A stretch of DNA of 45,849 nucleotides, from NCBI GenBank assembly GCA_937895825.1, contig CALBKP010000077.1:1-45849 (forward strand), given 5' to 3'. The position numbers were made by a program, and so were the translations under genes. Source of the DNA: an uncultured Alistipes sp. (lineage in GTDB: Bacteria; Bacteroidota; Bacteroidia; Bacteroidales; Rikenellaceae). The notes beneath the pieces are model-generated. The model was not told where the DNA came from. It saw only the letters and a program-made list of their open reading frames with translations, and did not search any database. Shown here in pieces: positions 7,870 through 16,021 of the stretch (its first letter is position 1; every line of letters begins with the position of its first letter).

Positions 7870-8565
7870 TTAATAGTGATTTTCCGAGTTGAACGTATAT
7901 GTTTTCATCATATACTCCTCAGTGGCTCCGTCGTAGCCCATCTCACGCGCCTTGCGGTCGGAGTGCTCCTCGATTGTATCGTAGAAGGCCTTGCCACCCG
8001 ACACCTCGAAGATGCGGTGAATCTCCTGCATCGACTCATCATCAATACGGCGCAGAGCACCAGCACCTACCTTGTTGTATGAATCCGAGAATAGACCATA
8101 GATATCCTCGTGGTTGTCGTAGATCCACTCCCACACAGCGCCCTGCTCAGGGTGCAACTCGGGGAGAATGTTGCGTGGCGTTAAGCAATATCCCGTAGCC
8201 AATATATTATCTCCGATAAGTCGCTTAAGTGCAAGCTGTTGACGACCCTTCTCGCTCTCGACAAAGAAGCCCAACTTCTGCGACAACGTACGCAGTGCCT
8301 GAATCACATAACCAGGCGTATTTCCACGCGGACAGCGTGGGCGGCACGACATACACTCACCACAATACCATATCGTATCGCTCTTGAGTAGTCGCTCGAT
8401 CTCATCATCCTCGCGTGTCTGCACTATGGCCACTATCTGTCGGGGGTCATAATTATAGAACTCAGCCGCTGGACATACGGCCGTACAAACACCGCAGTTC
8501 ATACAGGCCTTGAGCCCCTCACGAAGGCGTACGTCCTCAGTCAACATGTCGAAATATTTACCCAT
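7870..8565 (-). CDS. hdrC: HdrC-like 4Fe-4S protein (first gene of the operon)
   Basis: The 231-residue protein has an N-terminal dicluster ferredoxin region with CMNCGVCTAVCPA (about residues 21-33) and CGECMSCRPRCPRG (about 68-81). A helical C-terminal region of about 130 residues makes it longer than a typical HdrC. In Hdr systems HdrC moves electrons from HdrA to HdrB. It opens the five-gene minus-strand operon. A -7-like TACCTTTG on the minus strand at 8587-8594, about 20 bases before the start codon, may be its promoter, but no clear -33 box is visible. Confidence 0.83.
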   Translation of the reverse strand: MGKYFDMLTEDVRLREGLKACMNCGVCTAVCPAAEFYNYDPRQIVAIVQTREDDEIERLLKSDTIWYCGECMSCRPRCPRGNTPGYVIQALRTLSQKLGFFVESEKGRQQLALKRLIGDNILATGYCLTPRNILPELHPEQGAVWEWIYDNHEDIYGLFSDSYNKVGAGALRRIDDESMQEIHRIFEVSGGKAFYDTIEEHSDRKAREMGYDGATEEYMMKTYTFNSENHY

Positions 8566-8777
8566 ATTTTTTCCATTTTATCTTGGCAAAGGTATGTATT
8601 TCGGCATGAGTCATAGGTAGTATAAATACCTAAATTGACATGAATGCGCCAAAAACACCTCAAAAATATACGATAACACCCAATCTATATTACTCATTAA
8701 AAAGACCATATTACGACATTTACATTTGAATAAATATGCATATAAATCCTTTTTTAAACAAAAACTTATATTCATAA

Positions 8778-8809
8778 GTTGTAGATTCAGATAAAATTGC
8801 ATATATTTG
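8778..8809 (+). promoter_or_regulatory. promoter of the susCD-type operon
   Basis: TATATTTG (8802-8809) matches the -7 consensus exactly. GTTG (8778-8781) is a one-mismatch -33 box, 20 bases upstream. The expected start near 8815 leaves about 30 bases before the chosen ATG at 8845 and rules out an in-frame ATG at 8797 inside the promoter. Confidence 0.6.
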
Positions 8810-8844
8810 TCCTATTAAATACACGGAATAAACATATTTCATCG

Positions 8845-11784
8845 ATGAAACACTTTTCCATAAAACTACTAACTCTCACATGGCTGATGTTTATCTGCTC
8901 CATAGCATCGGCACAAAACAGAGTTACGGTTAGCGGTATCGTCAGCTCGGCGGAGGACTCCATGCCCCTTATTGGCGTAAGCGTAATATCGGGTCCGGCG
9001 TCGGGTGTCAGCACTGGCGTTGACGGATCGTACACACTCACCGTTGACGAGGGTACAACACTCACATACCAATACATCGGCTACGCTACCGAGCAGTGGA
9101 CAGTGCCCGCAGGTGTTACCGAGGTTACGCACGATGTCATTATGACAAGCGACACGCAGACTGTTGACGAGGTTGTTGTCGTGGCCTATGGCGTGCGTAA
9201 GAAGGGCACAATCGCAGGTTCGGTATCTACGGTTAAGAGCGATAAGCTCGAGAGCGTACCCGCTGCAGGCTTCGACCAGGCATTGCAGGGTCAGAGCCCA
9301 GGACTCATGGTGCTCTCGAACTCTGGTGAGCCCTCGGAGGCCGCCTCGTTCCAGATTCGTGGTACTAACTCCATCAACTCGGGTACAGCGCCACTCTTTA
9401 TCCTCGACGGCGTGCCTATTTCGAGCTCCGACTTTAACGCCATATCACCATCCGACATCGAGTCGGTATCGGTTCTGAAAGATGCATCATCGTCGTCGAT
9501 CTACGGTGCACGCGCCGCCAACGGTGTTGTCGTAATCACCACCAAGCGTGGTACGGCGATGGATGCCGCAAAGGTAACATTCCGCACACAGCTCGGCATC
9601 TCACAGCTCGCCCACGGCAACTGGGCATTGATGGATACCCCCGAGCGCATCGCTTTCGAGAAGGAGATAGGCTTGGACTCTGGCCAGAACTACGACATCC
9701 TCAGCCAGACCAACGTCAACTGGCTCGATGTTGTCTTTAACGACCATGCCCTCCTGCAGAACTACGACATATCGGTTAGCCGCGCTACGGATAAGATGAA
9801 CTACTACGTCTCGGGCTCGTTCTACGACCAGGATGGTATTGCCCAAGGCTCTACCTTCCGCCGTTACAGCATACGCGCTAATACCGACGTGCGAGCCTCA
9901 CGCTGGCTACGCCTCGGCACAAATACGATGGCCGTCTTCGAGCAGGTCGAGCAGGCCGAGGATGGCGAATATGCCCTCTACTCACCGATATCGGCCAGCC
10001 GATTTATGCTACCCTACTGGGATCCATACCGCGAAGATGGCACAATAGCATCCGAGAGCGACGGCTCGTGGAAGGGTACGGGACAGAACCCCTTGGAGTG
10101 GATGGAGAATAACCCGCAGCAGAATAAAAAGTACAAGGTTCTCACTACCGTATTTGCCGAGATTACCCCTATCGAAAACCTCACGATACGCTCACAGTTC
10201 GGTGCCGACTTCACCAACTCTACCGCCTTTAGGCAGTCTATGCCGAGCTATACACCAAACAACGGTATAGGTTTTGCGGGACGTGCGGCGTACAACACCC
10301 TTAACCTCACAATCACCAACACTATCAACTACCGCACGACAATCAACGACCTACACGCCCTGAACTTTATGCTCGGACAGGAGGGTATCGACTACCACTA
10401 CGAGGGCTTCCAGACCATCACACAGGGCCAGAACAACGACTTCCTCACGACCCTCTCATCTGGTTCGCGTGCCACCGTATGGAGCGACGTGACGGATGCC
10501 TACAGCTACCTCTCGTTCTTCGCACGTGCCGAATATAGCTATAACGACCGCTACTATGCCGACTTCTCGTTGCGTACCGATGCTTCGTCGCGCTTCGGCA
10601 AGGATGGCCGCTGGGCAGCATTCTGGTCGATAGGCCTTATGTGGAATGCCAAACGCGAATCGTTCCTCGAAAATGCCGACTGGCTCACCAACGCTCAACT
10701 TGCAGCAAGCACTGGTACGTCGGGTAACTCATCAATTCCTAACTATGACCACTTGGCCCTCGTGGGCGGTGGTGCCAACTACAACGACAATATGGGTATC
10801 TACCCCATGCAGAGCGGTAACGAGAACCTCGGCTGGGAGAAGCTATGGACTACGAACGTAGCCCTCCACCTCGGTTTCTGGAACCGTCTGAACCTCGACG
10901 TGGAGTTCTACAACAAGCTAACGACCGATATGCTTATGTCCGTACCTGTGTCGTATGCCGACAAGGGCGAAGGTTTCCGCTGGGATAATATTGGCGCTAT
11001 GGTCAACCGCGGCGTAGAGCTTGCCCTCAATGCCGACATCATCCGTACGCGCAACTTCGTGTGGAACATCTCGGCAAACGTATCGTACAACAAGAATAAG
11101 ATCACGGAGCTATACAACGGTCTCAACGAGTATGAGCTTTCGTCGACAAGCACCAAGCTCGTTGTAGGTCACTCTGTGGGTGAGTTCTACATCAACCGCT
11201 ACGCTGGCGTTAACCCCGCTAACGGCGATGCCCTCTGGCTCACGAAGGATGGCGAGGTTACTACCGAGTTTAACGAGAGCGACAAGGTGATGGTTGGCAA
11301 GAGCTACATCGCCCCCTGGCAGGGAGGCTTCGGCACATCGCTTTCGTGGAAAGGTCTCACGCTCTCGGCTCAGTTTGCATGGGTTGCAGACCGCTGGATG
11401 TTTAACAACGACCGCTTCTTCGAAGAGAGCAACGGCCTCTACTCGGTCTACAACCAGTCGCGCCGTCTGTTATACGACCGCTGGAAGAAGCCTGGCGACG
11501 TGACCGACATCCCGCGCTATGGCGTGACACCACAGATGGACTCACGCTTCTTGGAGGATGCCTCGTTCCTACGTCTAAAGAACTTGATGCTCGGCTACTC
11601 GCTGCCGTCAAACGTACTGAAGAAGAGCAAGTTCTTCACAGCTGCACGTGTATATATCCAGGCACAGAATCTATTTACATTCACCGCTTTTACGGGCATC
11701 GACCCCGAGTCGTCGTCGAACGTCTACAAGGCACAGTACCCCATGTCACGCCAGTACTCAGTAGGTATTGACCTCACATTCTAA
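8845..11784 (+). CDS. SusC/RagA-family TonB-dependent outer-membrane transporter
   Basis: The 979-residue protein starts with a signal peptide (residues 1-24, ending ASAQ). A carboxypeptidase-regulatory-like domain follows (about 27-100), then the TonB box DEVVVVAYGV (108-117), the plug with FQIRGTNSINSG and SIYGARAANGVVVITTK, and the 22-strand barrel ending in a C-terminal aromatic (IDLTF). SusC transporters import large oligomers with energy from TonB-ExbBD. I chose ATG 8845 because it yields a proper signal peptide and follows the promoter. No STN domain or adjacent ECF-sigma/anti-sigma genes are present, so there is no sign of surface-signalling control. susD follows after 12 bases. The downstream protease and LRR lipoproteins suggest a protein or peptide ligand rather than a glycan. 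Confidence 0.95.
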   Translation: MKHFSIKLLTLTWLMFICSIASAQNRVTVSGIVSSAEDSMPLIGVSVISGPASGVSTGVDGSYTLTVDEGTTLTYQYIGYATEQWTVPAGVTEVTHDVIMTSDTQTVDEVVVVAYGVRKKGTIAGSVSTVKSDKLESVPAAGFDQALQGQSPGLMVLSNSGEPSEAASFQIRGTNSINSGTAPLFILDGVPISSSDFNAISPSDIESVSVLKDASSSSIYGARAANGVVVITTKRGTAMDAAKVTFRTQLGISQLAHGNWALMDTPERIAFEKEIGLDSGQNYDILSQTNVNWLDVVFNDHALLQNYDISVSRATDKMNYYVSGSFYDQDGIAQGSTFRRYSIRANTDVRASRWLRLGTNTMAVFEQVEQAEDGEYALYSPISASRFMLPYWDPYREDGTIASESDGSWKGTGQNPLEWMENNPQQNKKYKVLTTVFAEITPIENLTIRSQFGADFTNSTAFRQSMPSYTPNNGIGFAGRAAYNTLNLTITNTINYRTTINDLHALNFMLGQEGIDYHYEGFQTITQGQNNDFLTTLSSGSRATVWSDVTDAYSYLSFFARAEYSYNDRYYADFSLRTDASSRFGKDGRWAAFWSIGLMWNAKRESFLENADWLTNAQLAASTGTSGNSSIPNYDHLALVGGGANYNDNMGIYPMQSGNENLGWEKLWTTNVALHLGFWNRLNLDVEFYNKLTTDMLMSVPVSYADKGEGFRWDNIGAMVNRGVELALNADIIRTRNFVWNISANVSYNKNKITELYNGLNEYELSSTSTKLVVGHSVGEFYINRYAGVNPANGDALWLTKDGEVTTEFNESDKVMVGKSYIAPWQGGFGTSLSWKGLTLSAQFAWVADRWMFNNDRFFEESNGLYSVYNQSRRLLYDRWKKPGDVTDIPRYGVTPQMDSRFLEDASFLRLKNLMLGYSLPSNVLKKSKFFTAARVYIQAQNLFTFTAFTGIDPESSSNVYKAQYPMSRQYSVGIDLTF

Positions 11785-11796
11785 CCTCCGAAGACT

Positions 11797-13329
11797 ATGA
11801 AAAAGATACAGATACATAAACTTCTCTTAGGTCTATTTATAATGGTGGCTATCTCAGTAGCCTCAACGTCGTGCTTAGACAAATACCCCGAGCATGCCAT
11901 CCCTGCGGATAAGGCGATAAATACCCTTGAGGAGCTCGACCAGGCAGCCATAGGCGTTTACGATGCCTTCAAAAGTGGTGCGTTGTATAGCGGCTACCTA
12001 ACGTTGCTGCCCGACATTCAGTGCGACCTCGCCTACGCCATCAATGGCTATACCAACACCTACGGTAACATCTGGCGTTGGGATATTCTGGCTACCAATT
12101 CGGAGATAACGTCGGTGTATGCTGCGCTCTACACCGTCATTGCTCGTGCCAACTTTCTCTTGGAGTATGCCCCACGTGTGGAGCAGACGCTCACTACCGA
12201 TGCTGAGGTCGACACCTTCAACCAGATATGTGGCGAGGCATACTTCGCCCGCGCATTGGCCTACTCCGAGCTTATCAAGATGTACTGCAAGGCTTACGAG
12301 AGCCCCGAGCAGGCAGCCTCGGAGCTCGGCGTGGTGCTCGTCACAAAGTACAACACCGACGAACCCATGGTACGTGCCACACTTGAGGAGTCGTACCAGC
12401 GCGTAATCGCAGACTTGGAGACGGCGGCAGAGTTGATGGACATTGACGAGGAGTCGCTCGCGGGCAACATCTACAACGCCACATACTTCAACGAGTACAC
12501 GGCATATGCATTACGTGCGCGCGTAGCCCTCTACATGAAGGACTACGAGGCGGCCATCAAGTACTCGTCTAAGATTATCGACAGCGGCTACTACATCCTC
12601 TCGTCGGCCACCACGGAGTACACCTCAGGCATGAGCTACTTTACATACATGTGGCAGTATGACGATGCCACGGAGATCATCTGGAAAGTGGGCTTTACGA
12701 TTAACTCGTATGGCGGTGCATTGGGTCGCATATTCTTCAACTACGACTACTCGTCGATGAAGCCCGACTATGTGCCTGGCGAGTGGGCGTTAAGCCTCTA
12801 CGACACTAACGACCTACGCTACGGTAACTACTTCTACACCTACACCACAGGTCATAGCCACGGCCTCACATGGCCACTCCTTGTGAAGTATTTCGGCAAC
12901 ATGAACTTCTTCCAGAGCCAGATACTCCACACCTCGATGCCCAAGCCCCTGCGTCTTGCCGAGCAGTACCTCATTCGTGCTGAGGCATACGTCGAGGGTC
13001 GTGGTGACTACGCCCGCGCAGGCGACGACATCGCCACGCTACGCGCGGCACGATACCAGTCGTTTGGAGGCGGCGTGACACTCACGCAGAAGGATGCCAT
13101 GCAGATTATTGAGGAGGAGCGCGTCAAGGAGCTCTACATGGAGGGATTCCGTCTCATGGACCTCAAGCGCTGGCATAAGGGCTTCGAGCGTAGGCCCCAG
13201 AGTGAGTCGATAGAGAGTGGCTCGTCACTAAAGATCGAGGCCGACAACCCCTTGTTCGTATGGCCCATACCTCAGCACGAACTCGAGTCGCCCGGGTCAA
13301 TGATACTACCCAACGACAGTAACAAATAA
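11797..13329 (+). CDS. SusD/RagB-family surface lipoprotein
   Basis: The 510-residue lipoprotein has a signal peptide with lipobox ending at Cys26 (VASTSC). The SusD fold is shown by the N-terminal YDAFKSGALY and RANFLLEYAP helices, TPR-like pairs such as AYFARALAYSELIKMY, and the C-terminal motif EERVKELYMEGFRLMDLKRW seen in nearly all SusD proteins. SusD sits on the SusC barrel like a lid and captures ligand. It starts 12 bases after susC, and the next gene starts 11 bases after it. Confidence 0.95.
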   Translation: MKKIQIHKLLLGLFIMVAISVASTSCLDKYPEHAIPADKAINTLEELDQAAIGVYDAFKSGALYSGYLTLLPDIQCDLAYAINGYTNTYGNIWRWDILATNSEITSVYAALYTVIARANFLLEYAPRVEQTLTTDAEVDTFNQICGEAYFARALAYSELIKMYCKAYESPEQAASELGVVLVTKYNTDEPMVRATLEESYQRVIADLETAAELMDIDEESLAGNIYNATYFNEYTAYALRARVALYMKDYEAAIKYSSKIIDSGYYILSSATTEYTSGMSYFTYMWQYDDATEIIWKVGFTINSYGGALGRIFFNYDYSSMKPDYVPGEWALSLYDTNDLRYGNYFYTYTTGHSHGLTWPLLVKYFGNMNFFQSQILHTSMPKPLRLAEQYLIRAEAYVEGRGDYARAGDDIATLRAARYQSFGGGVTLTQKDAMQIIEEERVKELYMEGFRLMDLKRWHKGFERRPQSESIESGSSLKIEADNPLFVWPIPQHELESPGSMILPNDSNK

Positions 13330-13340
13330 TTTCGCACGAT

Positions 13341-14222
13341 ATGATGAACATCAAGCACACTATAACGATGGCCGTAGGAGTCTTGCTTCTCGGCATAGGA
13401 TGTCAGGCCGACTACCCCACATACTCTGGGCCTGATTACATCATGTTCTCGACCGAGAGCCATGATCTTGGCATCCTCGACAGTGAGGAGTGGTTCGAGA
13501 TACCCATCTCGGCGACACGAACCGCCAGCCATGAACGCACAATTGGCGTAGAGGTCATAGCCGAACGTAGCAACGCCATCGAGGGGCTACACTACACCTT
13601 GGAATCAAACACACTACGCATACCCGCAGGTGAGCTACGCACCGCCGTACGCATAAAGGGCAATCCCGAAAATATAGCCCTCACCGACTCGCTTGGCGTG
13701 GCACTCCGACTTGTCATCGACAAAGAGAACGTTTGGGAGGAGTATGGCATAGACACCGAGGTACACCTCCACAAGTGCTGCCCCACAGATCTCGACATGT
13801 TCACAGGCTACTGCAAGCTCACATCGTCGTGGATAATGCAGTATATGGGTGCTGATGCACGCCTCGTAACAACACGTAGGTCGGAGAGCAACGAGAACGT
13901 CATCATAGTCGAAGATATGTTCTACGAGGGCTACGATGTAAGCCTCAAACTCAACACCGACGACCGCCTGACACCTACGGTAGAGATGGAGCCACACACC
14001 ATTGGCTCTACTGGCGAGGCCTTCGGCACGATATACGGCAACGGCAAGCTCGAGATGATGACACCCACGGGTTATACCTCATACTACGGCACATGCGAGA
14101 AGTTCCTCGTACTCTATACCACAATGTATGTCGAGGGCGTAGGTACGGTTGGCACCTACGTCAACATCTTCGAGTGGATATCCAAGGACGAAGCAGATCG
14201 TATCCTCCGCGAAGGTTTTTAG
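13341..14222 (+). CDS. surface lipoprotein, DUF4843/DUF4984-like
   Basis: The 293-residue lipoprotein has a lipobox at Cys21 (LGIGC). The first half (about 30-150) is beta-rich with the DUF4843-like run YIMFSTESHDLGILDS and an EGLHYTL segment typical of proteins next to SusD. The C-terminal half (about 155-290, starting FTGYCKLTSSWIM) resembles DUF4984; both names are from memory. In SusCD loci such a lipoprotein is usually an accessory ligand-binding surface protein. A second start codon (13344) directly follows the first. Its stop codon lies inside the first copy of a 68-bp tandem repeat. Confidence 0.75.
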   Translation: MMNIKHTITMAVGVLLLGIGCQADYPTYSGPDYIMFSTESHDLGILDSEEWFEIPISATRTASHERTIGVEVIAERSNAIEGLHYTLESNTLRIPAGELRTAVRIKGNPENIALTDSLGVALRLVIDKENVWEEYGIDTEVHLHKCCPTDLDMFTGYCKLTSSWIMQYMGADARLVTTRRSESNENVIIVEDMFYEGYDVSLKLNTDDRLTPTVEMEPHTIGSTGEAFGTIYGNGKLEMMTPTGYTSYYGTCEKFLVLYTTMYVEGVGTVGTYVNIFEWISKDEADRILREGF

Positions 14223-14399
14223 ACTACGGGAAGGGTTATGAGAGCTAAATGGTTCAAGTGAAGGCAATATTCAATATTCCTGCTTTTTAGACTACATAGA
14301 GGGTTACGAGAGCTAAATGGTTCAAGTGAAGGCAATATCCAACATTCCTGCTTTTTAGACTGCATAGAGGGTTATTGAAACCATATGGTTCAAGTGAAG
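14216..14399 (+). repeat. 68-bp direct tandem repeat, two full copies and one partial
   Basis: Copies start at 14216, 14284 and 14352, each opening with TTTTTAGACT. Copies 1 and 2 differ at about 7 of 68 positions. Copy 3 is more diverged and stops matching at about 14399. The first TTTTTAG supplies the stop codon of the upstream gene. Each unit ends with a small AT-rich inverted repeat (GCAATATTCAATATTCCTGC or close), placed just before the next unit's T-run. The repeat fills most of the 218-base gap inside the operon. Confidence 0.85.
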
Positions 14400-14440
14400 A
14401 GAACACACAACCACAATGAAATAAATAAAAAACAAACAAT

Positions 14441-15994
14441 ATGAAACTATCATCAGCTATTAAGAGAGTATCACTTCTAACAATTGCACTATTGGCGCTC
14501 GGCGCAGTATCGTGCGAGAAGGATCCAGCACCCGTTGGCGAGATTCCAAATGCCAAGGAGATCATTTGCAACGCAGGAGACCGCCCCACGCTTTCGTTCT
14601 ACGTAGAGGGCAACTGGCAGCTGTCGTCCGACGCTACGTGGTGTAAGTTTATCACCTCGGCAGGTGAGGTGCAGGATATGTCGGGCAAGGCTGGCTCGCA
14701 TACCATAATACTACGCATCACCGACGAGAACATCAAGAATGAGCCCACGTTTGCCAATATCACAATGAAGATGGGCGCAAACGTAGGCATCATCGCCACC
14801 GTAGAGCGCGGCCCCAAGCAACTATACATGCGCATCTATGACATCACCGACACCCCCATCGAGGCTATACCATTGGGATACATCGACTGGGTGCCTTTCC
14901 GCATCGAGGCTAACTTCCGCTTTGCCCTTGTAGACTACCCCGAGTGGATAGAGTTTGAGGGCGGCTCAGTGACGGGCGTTCCTGGCGAGCAGACCGAGGC
15001 AATGGTACGTATCATTGCCAATGGCGAGCGCGAGCAGTTCCCCATAAAGAAGGATGATGGCTACACCGTGACATTCTCGGACGAGAGTGGCAATAATACA
15101 TTTGAGTTCCCCATTGAGTACCACGGCATGAGTAACTTCGACCTCACGTTCGTTGGCCCCACGAAGGATAACTTCGGCTGGGAGGTATCGCTCGACGGCA
15201 AGTCATTCCGACAGACCGACAGTGCAACAGATACAACTGTGACCTTCGAGAACGAGCTACAATACACCATCACATCGTACAAGCATGACTACGAGGTGTT
15301 ATTCTTCGAAAAGGTTGTTGATCGAGGCATCCCCACGTACGTACTCGATGCCAACTGGATAAAGTTCGACAAGGAGACATCTACACTTACGGTCGATGCT
15401 ACGAACGATACACGCCACGGTATGGTAATGGCTATACCTCGTGGCACATACAATAAGATTCGTGCCGACCTTAAGGGTAACATCTTCGAGCTTGACTACA
15501 CCTCGGGCATCGGCCTCGAGACCGTCATATACGAATATCTGAAGTTCATACTCATCGAGTTCACACAGACCGACTTCAATGAGCGTGATGCCTACGAGGG
15601 CATGTACGTTTACCACTCGCTCACGGCCTATGAGATACCATGCAAAAGCTACACCAATGCCGATGTCATAGCAACGTATGGTGCCGAGGAGGCATTCACC
15701 TGCCCCTTCCCCCTACCTCGCGATGGTAAGACACCAAGCATCATCATCGACCCACGCATCGAGAACTGGACGACAGACACCTTCACCGAGGGTCGTGCCT
15801 CAGCCGAGTTCTGGTATCGTGGTGAGCGACTAAAGAGCAGCGAGGGCGAGTATGAGATGAGCGAGAACAAGGACGAGGATATGGCAGCGCAGCTCTTCGG
15901 CCCAAGCAATGGCTTCACCGAGGAGGTATACGTCGTATTCAAGCTCGATGACGTAGCCAAGAAGCTCCTTGTGGTAACACCCCCAGTGGAATAA
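14441..15994 (+). CDS. surface lipoprotein with BACON-like N-terminal domain
   Basis: The 517-residue lipoprotein has a lipobox at Cys25 (GAVSC) followed by acidic EKD, which fits the Bacteroidota surface-export signal. Residues about 40-125 look BACON-like (GNWQLSSDATWCKF, then a KAGSHTIILRIT strand). The central and C-terminal parts are all-beta with no recognised enzyme motif. They include a second strand set (IEFEGGSVTGVPGEQTEAMV) and a late segment FTEEVYVVFKLDDV. It may belong to a DUF5003-like group, but I am unsure. In this locus it is probably a ligand-binding surface protein. It follows the 68-bp repeats and precedes the first LRR protein by 27 bases. Confidence 0.72.
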   Translation: MKLSSAIKRVSLLTIALLALGAVSCEKDPAPVGEIPNAKEIICNAGDRPTLSFYVEGNWQLSSDATWCKFITSAGEVQDMSGKAGSHTIILRITDENIKNEPTFANITMKMGANVGIIATVERGPKQLYMRIYDITDTPIEAIPLGYIDWVPFRIEANFRFALVDYPEWIEFEGGSVTGVPGEQTEAMVRIIANGEREQFPIKKDDGYTVTFSDESGNNTFEFPIEYHGMSNFDLTFVGPTKDNFGWEVSLDGKSFRQTDSATDTTVTFENELQYTITSYKHDYEVLFFEKVVDRGIPTYVLDANWIKFDKETSTLTVDATNDTRHGMVMAIPRGTYNKIRADLKGNIFELDYTSGIGLETVIYEYLKFILIEFTQTDFNERDAYEGMYVYHSLTAYEIPCKSYTNADVIATYGAEEAFTCPFPLPRDGKTPSIIIDPRIENWTTDTFTEGRASAEFWYRGERLKSSEGEYEMSENKDEDMAAQLFGPSNGFTEEVYVVFKLDDVAKKLLVVTPPVE

Positions 15995-16021
15995 CATTCA
16001 ACCCATAACTCTTATAATACG

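Noticed and set aside
8797..8844. Upstream start for the SusC gene
   Set aside because: It would place codons inside the -7 promoter box and mask the signal peptide; the ATG at 8845 gives a normal secretion signal.
14216..14399. 68-bp repeats considered as a CRISPR array
   Set aside because: Units are contiguous with no unique spacers, only two full copies exist, and no cas genes are present.
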